Of a stretch of 64,000 nt of DNA, positions 18,634 through 26,305 are shown one piece after another; positions within the stretch are counted from its first letter, which is position 1, and each line of letters opens with the position of its first letter. The notes beneath the pieces were generated by a model that saw only the letters and a list, made by a program, of their open reading frames with translations, did not search any database and had not been told where the DNA came from. Position numbers and translations under genes: made by a program. The stretch spans positions 186,001 to 250,000 of the forward strand of contig CAVWCU010000002.1 of the NCBI GenBank assembly GCA_963753585.1. Direction: 5' to 3'. The stretch comes from VRUE01 sp963753585 (GTDB taxonomy: Bacteria > Actinomycetota > Thermoleophilia > Solirubrobacterales > 70-9).

Positions 18634-18789
18634 ATGGCAAACGAACGCCGCAAGCAGAAGACTCCCAAAGGGCTTGAGATCCCCGTCCCTACCAAAGGCG
18701 ACTTCGACGCCAACCTGGCTAAGGTCGCTCCGCCAGCAGGTCGTAAACGCCCTGGCGGGAAAGACCGGCCTCAGAAGCAATCTGGGTGA
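18634..18789 (+). CDS. 51-residue basic protein of unknown function
   Basis: An ATG 5 nt after the protease stop opens a 51-codon frame. The protein is basic: MANERRKQKTPKGLEIPVPT, GDFDANLAKVAPP, then a run of Arg, Lys and Gly. The first 35 residues look like a conserved motif, whereas the last 15 may be read from sequence that belongs to the facing transposase operon. It overlaps the end of the convergent HTH gene by 71 nt. Function unknown. Confidence 0.45.
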   Translation: MANERRKQKTPKGLEIPVPTKGDFDANLAKVAPPAGRKRPGGKDRPQKQSG

Positions 18790-18925
18790 TCGAGACCCCG
18801 GCCTCTCGCGCTGCCTCGCAGTAGCGGCGTAGGTCGTCGGTCGCGTCTCGCTTGGCCGCGTCGGCTTTCTCGCGGCGCTTGGCGGCACCGCGGATGCCTC
18901 GCAGGATGGCCGTCTGCTCGCTCAT
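18719..18925 (-). CDS. small HTH protein coupled to the transposase
   Basis: A 68-residue protein: a basic helical N-terminus (GIRGAAKRREKADAAKRDAT) followed by a helix-turn-helix, REAGVSITQIASEAGLSRQG and VYDLLAERP. The HTH resembles resolvase-type or MerR-type minimal domains. Its ATG overlaps the transposase stop as ATGA, so it is translated with the transposase. It may regulate transposase expression or assist end binding. No such partner is usual for a simple IS, so it is a noteworthy accessory. Confidence 0.65.
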   Translation of the reverse strand: MSEQTAILRGIRGAAKRREKADAAKRDATDDLRRYCEAAREAGVSITQIASEAGLSRQGVYDLLAERP

Positions 18926-19869
18926 CGCACGGCCTCATCGAGCAGGGAATGGAACATCGAGCGGCGCCCGTAGGTGCGGTGGTTGTAGCGCCAGGCGTAC
19001 TCGTCCAGGTAGGACTGGAGCCATCTCTGAGAGACGGCCTTGTAGGCACCGCGCATCCCCGTCTTCAAATTGCCGAAGAAACCCTCGATGGTGTTCGTAT
19101 GGATCTCTCCGACCACGTAGGAGCCGGAGGAGTGGTTGATGACGCTATGGCCCGCGAATTCCTTGCCGACCGCCTTATAGGGCCGCCAGTCGTCGGTGAA
19201 GATGAACGAGGCAGGGTTGACGTTGGCCCGCACGGCGCCACTAAGTGGCTCGCCACGGCGGGACTCGATCACCCGCAGGCGCACCCGCCCGCCACGCTCG
19301 ACCATGCCGAGGACAGTCGCCTTGGATTCACGGAACTTCGCGGCTTCGGAGTAGTTCATCCGCTTGCGGGCCTTGCCGCCCCAGGAGGTCTCATCAACCT
19401 CCACGTCGCCCGAGAGCGGCTGCGTGCGAGCCTCGTCCTCAGCCATCAGCTCGTTCCTGATCTTGTTGAACATGCGCCAGGCGGTCTTGTAATGGACCCC
19501 AAGCTCCCGCTCCAGCTGCTTGGCAGATATGCCGCAACGAGTGCTCGTCATCAGGTACATCGCATGGAACCACAGGCGCAGCGAGGTCGAGGAGCGGTGG
19601 AAGATCGTTCCGGCCGTTGGATGGACGTGCTGGCCGCAAGCGGTGCAAGTCCAGGACTGGCGCTGCTGTTTGGTCGCGTAGCGCTTAAAGACCTTCTCCG
19701 CGTCGCAGCGCGGGCAATGGGCGTGTTCGCCATCGGGCGAGTAACGGGTCCGCCACAGGTACTCTAGGCAGGCAGCGTCATCGGGGAACTCCGCAAGGAA
19801 CTCGGTGACCGAGTAGTCGGAAGTCGAGGACTTCGCTCGCTTCGGTTCGTGGCGATTGGCCGGTGGCAT
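18922..19869 (-). CDS. IS1595-family (ISXO2-like) transposase
   Basis: A 315-residue transposase. The N-terminus has a zinc ribbon (HCPRC and CTACG) as in the IS1595 family. The catalytic ISXO2-like domain follows: first Asp in GDVEVDETSWGG near residue 155, second in FIFTDDWRPYK near 235, and the HTNTIEGFFGNLKTG block that supplies the last acidic residue near 270. No frameshift or stop interrupts it, so it may be active. It has a consensus-like promoter placing the start of transcription at or next to the ATG. The HTH gene is ATGA-coupled downstream. Confidence 0.9.
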   Translation of the reverse strand: MPPANRHEPKRAKSSTSDYSVTEFLAEFPDDAACLEYLWRTRYSPDGEHAHCPRCDAEKVFKRYATKQQRQSWTCTACGQHVHPTAGTIFHRSSTSLRLWFHAMYLMTSTRCGISAKQLERELGVHYKTAWRMFNKIRNELMAEDEARTQPLSGDVEVDETSWGGKARKRMNYSEAAKFRESKATVLGMVERGGRVRLRVIESRRGEPLSGAVRANVNPASFIFTDDWRPYKAVGKEFAGHSVINHSSGSYVVGEIHTNTIEGFFGNLKTGMRGAYKAVSQRWLQSYLDEYAWRYNHRTYGRRSMFHSLLDEAVR

Positions 19870-19875
19870 GGTGTA

Positions 19876-19904
19876 AAGCTACTTGACAGACCAACGTTTG
19901 TCAA
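19876..19904 (-). promoter_or_regulatory. transposase promoter with overlapping palindrome
   Basis: On the minus strand TTGACA (19904-19899) and TAGCTT (19881-19876) are 17 nt apart, putting the transcript start at about the ATG (19869), hence a leaderless mRNA. CTTGACA and TGTCAAG form a 7-bp inverted repeat around a 10-nt spacer across the -35 region (19882-19905), a plausible operator. Confidence 0.65.
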
Positions 19905-20055
19905 GGGACTTGACACAGCCCTTACCCAACAAAGTACGTCCGGTTCACCAACGATCCTGTTCGGTTACCTCGCAATAGCGGGTTGCTGCCCCCCGGGCCG
20001 TTGGATTAGAGCCCTGATGGCCCGGGGGTCAGCGCACCACAACGAAAGGAATCGC

Positions 20056-20259
20056 TTGAAAGCGAAACCTAGGTACAAACCCTACGAATCGGCTCCGGCC
20101 GAAGATGTCTACGTCGCCGTGGACAGCTCGGGGGAAGTCCTGAGCATCGGCGTCAGGCGGCGAAAAGGACAGGAGTTGCCGAAGCTTGTCACGGCCGACT
20201 CCGATCCTGTCGGCTACATCCGTGTAGGCGAGATCGAAACGACCGCCAAAGCGGCGTAG
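20056..20259 (+). CDS. hypothetical protein in the transposon
   Basis: A 67-residue protein beginning at TTG, preceded by AAAGGA 5 nt upstream. An in-frame ATG at 20017 lacks a ribosome site. It has a basic start (LKAKPRYKPY), a beta strand pair with DVYVAVDSSGEVLSIGVRRR and a final strand VGYIRVGEIE. I do not recognise it. A strong hairpin follows the stop by 6 nt, supporting a real transcript. Confidence 0.5.
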   Translation: MKAKPRYKPYESAPAEDVYVAVDSSGEVLSIGVRRRKGQELPKLVTADSDPVGYIRVGEIETTAKAA

Positions 20260-20265
20260 GACCGT

Positions 20266-20300
20266 CCCGCGCCCCCAGGCATTCCGTCTGGGGGCGCGGG
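20266..20300 (+). terminator. strong GC hairpin, probable terminator
   Basis: CCCGCGCCCCCAG and CTGGGGGCGCGGG form a 13-bp perfect stem with a 9-nt loop just after the TTG-start gene. There is no T tract, so termination may be partial. Confidence 0.6.
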
Positions 20301-20559
20301 CATGATCGTTCGGCCACTCGGCCGGACCCGGGGCTGCCGCGATCACTGGAACCCGCCTAGCAAGCGAGATCGCGGGAGCCCCGCTTTTGTTGTCGGTTTT
20401 CTTCGACAAGTTCAGATCTACTCCCAGAAACCAGGGAAAAGGTGGTCCATATAGGGCCGTCAGCTCTTCGAATATACAAAGAGCGTCCCGGGCGGATCGG
20501 ACAGAAAAAAGGTGCAATTTGCGAGTTTTTGCCCGGCGGCTCATGCGTGGCCGAGGTGC

Positions 20560-20647
20560 CGCCCTACAGGCGCTCTGATTGTCGGCAGTCCACCGTGCCA
20601 GGCGTTCTCGATCCCTTCGCGGGTATCGGCGCGTTTGGGCCCGCCGA
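20560..20647 (+). pseudogene. possible fragment of a C5 cytosine DNA methyltransferase
   Basis: One frame reads ALIVGSPPCQAFSIPS, which resembles catalytic motif IV of C5 cytosine methyltransferases (the Pro-Cys-Gln loop). Nothing on either side in this frame continues the family, and the right terminal repeat begins at once. If real it is a scrap captured inside the element end. The rest of 20300-20559 shows no gene. Confidence 0.3.
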
Positions 20648-20675
20648 GCTTCTACAGAGAAGGGATAGGCGTGAG
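20648..20675 (-). repeat. right terminal inverted repeat
   Basis: 28 nt, the exact reverse complement of 16954-16981. It is followed by GACG and the rest of the palindromic 14-mer shared with the left flank. Confidence 0.8.
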
Positions 20676-20725
20676 GACGCTCACTCCTGGCGCGAAACTC
20701 GGACTATGTCCGACAAACGCGCCGG

Positions 20726-21334
20726 CTACTCGCTGACGAGCAGGTACCGCGCAGATGCCGCACCGGCGGCGAGGGCGCCGCTGTTGTCGCGGCTGGGGTC
20801 CGAGAGGGCCTGCAGGGCGAAGCCGTCGCCGACCGCGAAGAGGTAGGAGACGATCGCCTCGGCGTCGAAGCGGAGGCTGAGCACTCCCTCGCGCTCCTTC
20901 GCCTTGAGCACCTCGGCCACGTGGGAGCGGGTCAGCTCGAAGAGCTGGCCGACCTCATGCTGGATCTCCGGGTTGCGGCGGCCGGCGCTGAAGAGCTCGT
21001 AGAGGAGGAGGAAGAAGGCCGGCTCGTTCTCGATCAGGTCCATGAGGCTGGCGACGAGGACGTCGATCACGTCGTCGACGGTCTCGGCCTTGGCGAGGGG
21101 CTCGTCGAGGCGGGCGATCCGAATCTCGGCGTCGCGGCGCACGACCTCGACCAGCAGGCGCTCCTTGGTCCCGAAGTAGTAGTGGAGCAGGCCGCGGCTG
21201 ACGCCGGCCTCGCGGGCGACGTGCTCGAAGGTGGAGCCGGCCGCGCCGCGCTTGGCGACGCTGACGCGCATCGCGTCGACGATGCGCTGGGCCTTCTCGC
21301 CGCTGAGCTCGCGTTCTTTGGTTGCAGCCTCCAT
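20726..21334 (-). CDS. TetR-family transcriptional regulator
   Basis: A 202-residue regulator. The N-terminal HTH is typical: IVDAMRVSVAKRGAAGSTFE, then HVAREAGVSRGLLHYYFGTK and KERLLVEVV. The C-terminal half is an all-helical ligand-binding domain with aromatic, hydrophobic segments (EPAFFLLLYELFSAG), like regulators of lipid or drug efflux genes. It points toward the MMPL gene at 14705-16903 on the same strand; without the transposon only about 100 nt would separate them. It is the obvious candidate to bind the palindromes at 16902-16921 and 5599-5620, an inference. Confidence 0.85.
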   Translation of the reverse strand: MEAATKERELSGEKAQRIVDAMRVSVAKRGAAGSTFEHVAREAGVSRGLLHYYFGTKERLLVEVVRRDAEIRIARLDEPLAKAETVDDVIDVLVASLMDLIENEPAFFLLLYELFSAGRRNPEIQHEVGQLFELTRSHVAEVLKAKEREGVLSLRFDAEAIVSYLFAVGDGFALQALSDPSRDNSGALAAGAASARYLLVSE

Positions 21335-21384
21335 TGGCCCAGTCTATGGAGAGCGGCGGCCGGGAAGCCCGGTGGGGTGCGAAA

Positions 21385-21813
21385 TCAGGAGCCGTTTATC
21401 GAAGTCGTGCTGGTGTACTCGAACTCCTCCTCGGCACCGAAGAGGGCGTCCAGGATCGTCTTGCGAGCATCCTCGCTCAGCACCAAGGCAACCGCGGCGC
21501 CAACCAGGGCGAGGAGGACGAGACGGCCGAGCTTGCCCTTCTTGCGCTTCTTCGGCGCACGCAGCTGCTCGGAGGCGTCGCGCAGGCTCTCGGCCGCGAC
21601 GCGCAGGTCGCGCTGGACCTTCTTGTCGCTGGTGACCGCCTTCATCGGGCTATGGCCATTGCCCGTGGCGCGGCCGTAGGCCCCACGCGCTGCGTCGAAG
21701 GCCTTCTTGAGGCTGTCGCGCAGTTCTTCGTCCTCGATCAGACGCTGGACGTAAGGGTTGTCTCGTGCGGTCGTATAAAGGTCGGCGGCCTGGCTGGTCC
21801 GTGTTTTGCTCAT
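21385..21813 (-). CDS. hypothetical membrane-anchored protein
   Basis: A 142-residue protein. It opens with a helical region (AADLYTTARDNPYVQRLIED), continues with basic coiled-coil-like helices, and has one membrane segment, LGRLVLLALVGAAVALVLS, flanked by the basic PKKRKKGK. The ATG at 21813 follows AGGAGAAGG at 2-6 nt. Function unknown; similar small proteins in actinobacteria are envelope-associated. Confidence 0.65.
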   Translation of the reverse strand: MSKTRTSQAADLYTTARDNPYVQRLIEDEELRDSLKKAFDAARGAYGRATGNGHSPMKAVTSDKKVQRDLRVAAESLRDASEQLRAPKKRKKGKLGRLVLLALVGAAVALVLSEDARKTILDALFGAEEEFEYTSTTSINGS

Positions 21814-21874
21814 ACCTTCTCCTCGCTGGTCCTGTGGTCCAGGCCAGGATAACCACAACGCTCACGCGGTGCCG

Positions 21875-23470
21875 TCACTGGATGCCGACTCCGTCGAGAA
21901 GCACGCCGTTGGTGCGGAAGTTGAGGTCGGCGCTGGGCAGGGCTCGCAAGCGCAGCTGCACCAGCCCCGGCCCGGTGCGCACGTAGCGGCGCACGTAGAG
22001 GCGGCCCACCCGCTCGTACCCGGCCTGCCTGAAGCCCGGGCCGAGCAGCTGCCGCGGGGGCGGGGGCGCGGGGCCGTCGGAGATGAAGTCGACCTCTCCC
22101 ACCCACCACTCGAAGCCTTCGGAGGAGCGAGCCTGCAGGGAGCCGGTCGAGAGGTAGTAGCGGAGCGAGGCCTCGCCGATCGTCCAGGTGACCATCGCCC
22201 GCGGCGTGTCGGGCTCGCCCAGGGCGGACGCGACGGCCTTCCAGTCGGGACGCTGCAGTGCCGGAGTGACGCCGGCCCAGACCGAGAAGCCGAGCGAGTA
22301 GGCGACCAGCACGGTTCCCACGACCGCCCCGGCGCGGCGGGCGCGGCGCAGGGTGAGCCCGATCGCGGCCACGACCAGAAGCGGCAGCAGGGCCGGCAGC
22401 AGATTGCGAGCCAGGACGTAGTCCTTGCCGGAGTCCAGCAGGGCGAGTGCGAGTGGGATTCCGACGGTGGCCGCTGCGACCGCCAGCAGCGGCCGGGCGG
22501 CGCGGCGCTCGTCGTGATCTCCCCGCAGCGCGAGGAGGCAGAACGAGATCGTAATCGCGACCACCGGCACCAGCGCCAGCAGCGGCCGCTCCGGGCGGGC
22601 GATGACGTCGCCGATCTCGCCAACCGTGAAGGTCACCCCCATCTCCCAGAGGCGATGCCCGAGCGTGAAATTCGAGATCCACTCGGCGTGGCCGTAGGAC
22701 ATCTGGTGAATCGCCAGCGGCGCCAGGGCGAGGCCGAAGGCGGCGAGGATGGCGGCGCCGCGAGCCGCCTCCCGGCGCCGGCGGTAAAGCAGCCAGGCGG
22801 CCTCGGCGGCGATCGGGAAGACCGCGAAGTAGTGGGTGGCCAGGGCAAGGCCCGAGAACAGGCCCCAGAGCGTGAGGTCGCGGCGGCGCCCGTGCTCGAG
22901 GCCGCGAAGGAAGTAGAGCAGCGAGAGCGAGGTGAGCAGGGCGAGCAGGGCATAGGCACGCGCCTCCTGGGAGTACCAGACCAGCATCGGGTTGACGGCG
23001 ACGAGGGCCGCCGCCACGATCCCCACCCGCTGCGCCCGCTGATCGATTGACCCCTCCATAGGGGGGTCAATCGATCCGTCGGCACTCAATCTCAGGCCTC
23101 GACCGACCAGGAAGGCGACCGGCACGGTGGCGACGCCGGCCAGTGCCGAGAAGGAGCGCAGGCCGACCTCGTCGGTCCCGGTCGCCTGGGTCCAGAGCCA
23201 GGCCGCGGCGTAGTAGAGCGGCGGGGCCGACTCGCTGAACCCGACCGCGTCCATCGCATGCCAGAAGCTGCCGCGGAGGACGCGGCTGGCGGTGACGATC
23301 TCGTCGTGGTGATAGCTCTGCAGGCCGAGGGTCACGAAGCGGAGCACCGCTGCGACGACGGTCAGCCCGGCGACGATCCAGAAGGCACGCGATCGTGAGC
23401 GCACCAGGTCCCGCGCCACCTCCAGATAGGTCGACAGGTTGCCCCTGCCCAGCGCGCCGGCGGCCTCCAT
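21875..23470 (-). CDS. GT39/ArnT-like membrane glycosyltransferase
   Basis: A 531-residue protein with about ten or more membrane segments. The first luminal loop has the acidic motif HHDEIVTASR near residue 58, matching the GT-C (PMT/ArnT-like) catalytic Asp-Glu, and PPLYYAAAWLW follows. YSQEARAYALLALLT is the other family hallmark. It should use a polyprenyl-phosphate sugar to glycosylate an envelope molecule; the acceptor is unknown. A 14-bp perfect inverted repeat (23041-23076) lies inside the gene and encodes the extra loop GSIDPPMEGSID, an apparent in-frame insertion. Confidence 0.8.
   Translation of the reverse strand: MEAAGALGRGNLSTYLEVARDLVRSRSRAFWIVAGLTVVAAVLRFVTLGLQSYHHDEIVTASRVLRGSFWHAMDAVGFSESAPPLYYAAAWLWTQATGTDEVGLRSFSALAGVATVPVAFLVGRGLRLSADGSIDPPMEGSIDQRAQRVGIVAAALVAVNPMLVWYSQEARAYALLALLTSLSLLYFLRGLEHGRRRDLTLWGLFSGLALATHYFAVFPIAAEAAWLLYRRRREAARGAAILAAFGLALAPLAIHQMSYGHAEWISNFTLGHRLWEMGVTFTVGEIGDVIARPERPLLALVPVVAITISFCLLALRGDHDERRAARPLLAVAAATVGIPLALALLDSGKDYVLARNLLPALLPLLVVAAIGLTLRRARRAGAVVGTVLVAYSLGFSVWAGVTPALQRPDWKAVASALGEPDTPRAMVTWTIGEASLRYYLSTGSLQARSSEGFEWWVGEVDFISDGPAPPPPRQLLGPGFRQAGYERVGRLYVRRYVRTGPGLVQLRLRALPSADLNFRTNGVLLDGVGIQ
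23041..23076. repeat. perfect 14-bp palindrome inside a coding region
   Basis: GATCGATTGACCCC and its exact reverse complement flank the 8-nt loop TCCATAGG. It lies in-frame inside the glycosyltransferase gene in a loop-coding stretch between membrane segments. Confidence 0.7.
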
Positions 23471-23473
23471 CTC

Positions 23474-25861
23474 TCAGGAAGCGAGCGCCGCGTCGATCGC
23501 CTTCGTGACCTCGTCCACGTAGACGAACTCCAGCTCGCTGCGCTCGTGCTCGGGGATCTCGGCCACGTCGCCCTCGTTGCGCTCCGGCACCAGCACCCGC
23601 TTGATCCCGGCTCGCTGTGCTGCCAGCGACTTCTCCTTCAGCCCGCCGATCGGCAGCACCTGGCCGGTCAGCGTCACCTCGCCTGTCATCGCCACGTCGT
23701 TGCGGACCGGGCGGCCGGAGATCAGCGAGGCCAGGGCGACCGTCATCGCCACCCCCGCCGAGGGGCCGTCCTTGGGCACGGCCCCGGCCGGCACGTGGAT
23801 GTGGATGTCGTGCTTGGCGAACCACTCCTCGTCGAGCCTTGGAGCGACGTCGCGCCAATGGCCGCGCACGTAGGAGAGCGCCGCCTGTGCGGACTCCTTC
23901 ATCACGTCGCCGAGTTGCCCGGTGATCGTCAGCTTGGCCGACCCCGGCATCGAGGTCGCCTCGATGAAGAGGACGTCGCCACCGGTAGGCGTCCAGGCAA
24001 GGCCCGTCGCGACGCCCGGAACCTTGGTACGGCGGCGCTGCTCGGCGAAGACACGGCGGCGGCCCAGCAGCTCGCGAGCGCGCTTGGCCGAGACCTTGAC
24101 CTTGCCGTTCCCCTTGCCCTCGGCAACTTCGCGCGCGACTTTGCGGCAGATCGTGCCGATCTGGCGCTCGAGGTTGCGCACGCCGGCCTCACGCGTGTAC
24201 TCCTCGACGATTGCGGCCAGCGCCGGGTCGGCGAACTCGATCTGGGAGGGCTTGAGGCCGTTGGCCTCGATCTGGCGGGGAACGAGGTAGCGGCGGGCGA
24301 TGTGCTTCTTCTCCTCCAAGGTGTAGCCGGCCAGCTCGATCGTCTCCATCCGGTCCTGCAGCGGGCCCGGGATCGTGTCGAGCACGTTCGCGGTGGCGAT
24401 GAACATCACCTCGGAGAGGTCGTACTCGAGGTCGAGGTAGTGGTCGCGGAAGGAGTCGTTCTGCGCCGGGTCCAGCACCTCGAGCATCGCCGAGGCGGGG
24501 TCGCCGCGGAAGTCGGCGCCCATCTTGTCGATCTCGTCGATCATGAAGACGGGATTGCGGGACCCGGCGTCGCGCAGGGCGCGGACGATCGTGCCCGGCA
24601 TCGCGCCGATGTAGGTGCGGCGGTGGCCGCGGATCTCAGCCTCGTCGCGGATGCCGCCGACCGAGATCCGCTCGAACTCGCGACCCAGCGCCCGTGCGAT
24701 CGAACGGCCGAGGCTGGTCTTGCCGACGCCCGGGGGGCCGACGAAGCAGAGGATCGGGCCGGGCGAGTCCGGCTTCAGCTTGCGCACCGCCAGGTACTCG
24801 AGGATGCGGTCCTTGACCTTCTCCAGGTCGTAGTGGTCGGCGTCGAGCACCTCGCGGGCGTGGGCGATGTCGAGGTTGTCCTCGGTCTGGACCGACCAGG
24901 GCAGCTCGACCAGCCACTCGAGGTAGGTGCGGATCACCCCATGCTCGGCTGCCGCCGGCGGCAGTTTCTCCAGCCGCCCGAGCTCGCGGTCAGCCGCCTT
25001 TTGCGCGTGTTCGGGGAGCTTTGCCGCCTCGATCTTTTCGCGCAGTTCGTTGACTTCGGCCTGCTGCTCGTCGCCCTCCCCCAGCTCGTCCTGGATCGCT
25101 TTCATCTGCTGGCGCAGGAAGAACTCGCGCTGGCCCTTGTCGATCTCCGACTGCACCTGCGACTGGATCTGCGTTCCCAGCTGCACCACCTCCAGCTCGC
25201 GGGCGAGGATCTGCGAGAGGTGGCGGAGGCGGGCGACGACGTTGAGCTCCTCCAGCAGCTCCTGCTTCTCCTCGGTGGAGACGCGCAGGGCGCCGGCGAT
25301 CAGGTGAGCGAGCGCGGCCGGGTCGTCGATGTTGGCGACGGCCATCTGCAGCTCCTCGGGCAGATAGGGGATCTGCTCGATGATCTCCGAGAAGGTGCGC
25401 TGCACGTTGCGGGTCAGGGCCTCGAGCTCGGTCCCGTCCTCGACCACGTCGGGCAGCTCCGCGATCCGCGCCACCAGGTAGGGCTCCTCGGCGACGAAGG
25501 GGCCGACGCGGACCCGCTGGGTGCCCTGGACGAGGACACGCAGCGTCCCGTCGGGGACCTTGAGCATGCGGGCGACGACGCCGACGACGCCGACCTCGTA
25601 GAGGTCATTGGGGCCGGGCTCCTCGTTCTCGGGGTCGCGGGCGGCGACCATCGCCAGCATCCGGTTGGCGCCGAGCACGTCGTTGACCAGCTTGATCGAG
25701 CGCTCCTGGCCCACGGCCAGGGGCGTGAGGGTCTCGGGGAAGGTGACGGTCTCTCGCAGCGGCAGAACCGGCAGGGCGTCGGGAAGGGGCTCGCTTGCCC
25801 GAATCGCGTCCTCGGGGTCGAGCGGTGACTCGACCACCTCGAGAACCGGGCTTCCCTCCAT
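23474..25861 (-). CDS. lon: ATP-dependent Lon protease
   Basis: A 795-residue soluble AAA+ protease of normal Lon length. An N-terminal substrate-binding domain (LPVLPLRETVTFPETLTPLA) and coiled-coil precede the ATPase with Walker A GPPGVGKTS near residue 375 and Walker B VFMIDEIDKMG. The C-terminal protease carries the Ser-Lys dyad: Ser in PKDGPSAGVAMT near 699 and Lys in GGLKEKSLAAQ near 741. It degrades misfolded and regulatory proteins in the cytoplasm. The Hsp20 gene lies directly upstream on the same strand, 5 nt away, suggesting shared heat-shock expression. Confidence 0.97.
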   Translation of the reverse strand: MEGSPVLEVVESPLDPEDAIRASEPLPDALPVLPLRETVTFPETLTPLAVGQERSIKLVNDVLGANRMLAMVAARDPENEEPGPNDLYEVGVVGVVARMLKVPDGTLRVLVQGTQRVRVGPFVAEEPYLVARIAELPDVVEDGTELEALTRNVQRTFSEIIEQIPYLPEELQMAVANIDDPAALAHLIAGALRVSTEEKQELLEELNVVARLRHLSQILARELEVVQLGTQIQSQVQSEIDKGQREFFLRQQMKAIQDELGEGDEQQAEVNELREKIEAAKLPEHAQKAADRELGRLEKLPPAAAEHGVIRTYLEWLVELPWSVQTEDNLDIAHAREVLDADHYDLEKVKDRILEYLAVRKLKPDSPGPILCFVGPPGVGKTSLGRSIARALGREFERISVGGIRDEAEIRGHRRTYIGAMPGTIVRALRDAGSRNPVFMIDEIDKMGADFRGDPASAMLEVLDPAQNDSFRDHYLDLEYDLSEVMFIATANVLDTIPGPLQDRMETIELAGYTLEEKKHIARRYLVPRQIEANGLKPSQIEFADPALAAIVEEYTREAGVRNLERQIGTICRKVAREVAEGKGNGKVKVSAKRARELLGRRRVFAEQRRRTKVPGVATGLAWTPTGGDVLFIEATSMPGSAKLTITGQLGDVMKESAQAALSYVRGHWRDVAPRLDEEWFAKHDIHIHVPAGAVPKDGPSAGVAMTVALASLISGRPVRNDVAMTGEVTLTGQVLPIGGLKEKSLAAQRAGIKRVLVPERNEGDVAEIPEHERSELEFVYVDEVTKAIDAALAS

Positions 25862-25866
25862 CGGCG

Positions 25867-26262
25867 CTAGTCCCTCCCGATCGGGACCCGGCGCGTGCTC
25901 TCGGCTGGGTCGCGCAGGGGCAGCTCGATCCGCAATACGCCATCTTCGTAGGTCGCCGTGGCCCGCTCGGCGTCGACGTCAACCTGCAGCTCGACGATGC
26001 GCCGGAACGGCCCCGAGGGAATCTCGACCTGCTGGTAGACCCGCCCCTCGGTCTCCTGCACCGGCCGTTCCCCGACGATCGCCAGCTGCCGCCCCGAGAT
26101 CTCTATCCCCACGCCGGACAGCTCCACCCCCGAGAGATCTACCTTGACGACCGCCTGCTGCGGTTCCCCGCAGTAATAGACGTCTACGTTGGGCGTGAAA
26201 CCTCTGCTCCTGCGAGAGACGTACGTAGTCCGTGCCCACGCATATAGATCCCGCTCCGGCAT
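25867..26262 (-). CDS. Hsp20/alpha-crystallin family small heat shock protein
   Basis: About 131 residues. The alpha-crystallin domain spans most of the protein: TPNVDVYYCGEPQQAVVKVD, GIEISGRQLAIVGERP, then FRRIVELQVDVDAERATATY, DGVLRIELP. It is an ATP-independent holdase. An ATG at 26274 precedes the one at 26262; the latter (MPERDLYAW) is the more usual family beginning. It sits 5 nt before lon on the same strand. The early AWARTTYVSRRSRG stretch is more basic than usual. Confidence 0.85.
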   Translation of the reverse strand: MPERDLYAWARTTYVSRRSRGFTPNVDVYYCGEPQQAVVKVDLSGVELSGVGIEISGRQLAIVGERPVQETEGRVYQQVEIPSGPFRRIVELQVDVDAERATATYEDGVLRIELPLRDPAESTRRVPIGRD

Positions 26263-26305
26263 GGGGCAGAACATTAGCCAGCGCCTCCGGCGGGCGAGAG
26301 TCGGC

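Larger units (their letters stand above)
16954..20675. mobile_element. composite IS1595-type transposon with passenger genes
   Basis: The 3.7-kb segment is bounded by 28-bp perfect inverted repeats (16954-16981 and 20648-20675). Both ends lie within the same flanking 14-mer GTGAGGACGCTCAC, present as a direct copy at 16945-16958 and 20671-20684. Because that 14-mer is itself palindromic, the target duplication could be read as 4 bp (GACG), 8 bp (AGGACGCT) or up to 14 bp. IS1595 elements duplicate 8 bp, and some members carry passenger genes. Inside are an IS1595-type transposase with a coupled HTH gene, a winged-helix/XRE pair, a DUF5678-like gene, a broken aspartyl protease gene and small genes. 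The flanks are an MMPL gene and its likely TetR regulator. Confidence 0.7.

Noticed and set aside
20606..20640. DPFAGIGAFG in another frame as methyltransferase motif I.
   Set aside because: It overlaps the motif IV-like frame, lies downstream of it (wrong order) and has no supporting sequence.
23546..25828. A 760-codon plus-strand open frame opposite lon.
   Set aside because: It is the antisense shadow of a highly conserved lon gene in GC-rich DNA; the protein is low-complexity Leu/Asp/His/Arg sequence. Many similar long antisense frames were dropped for the same reason.
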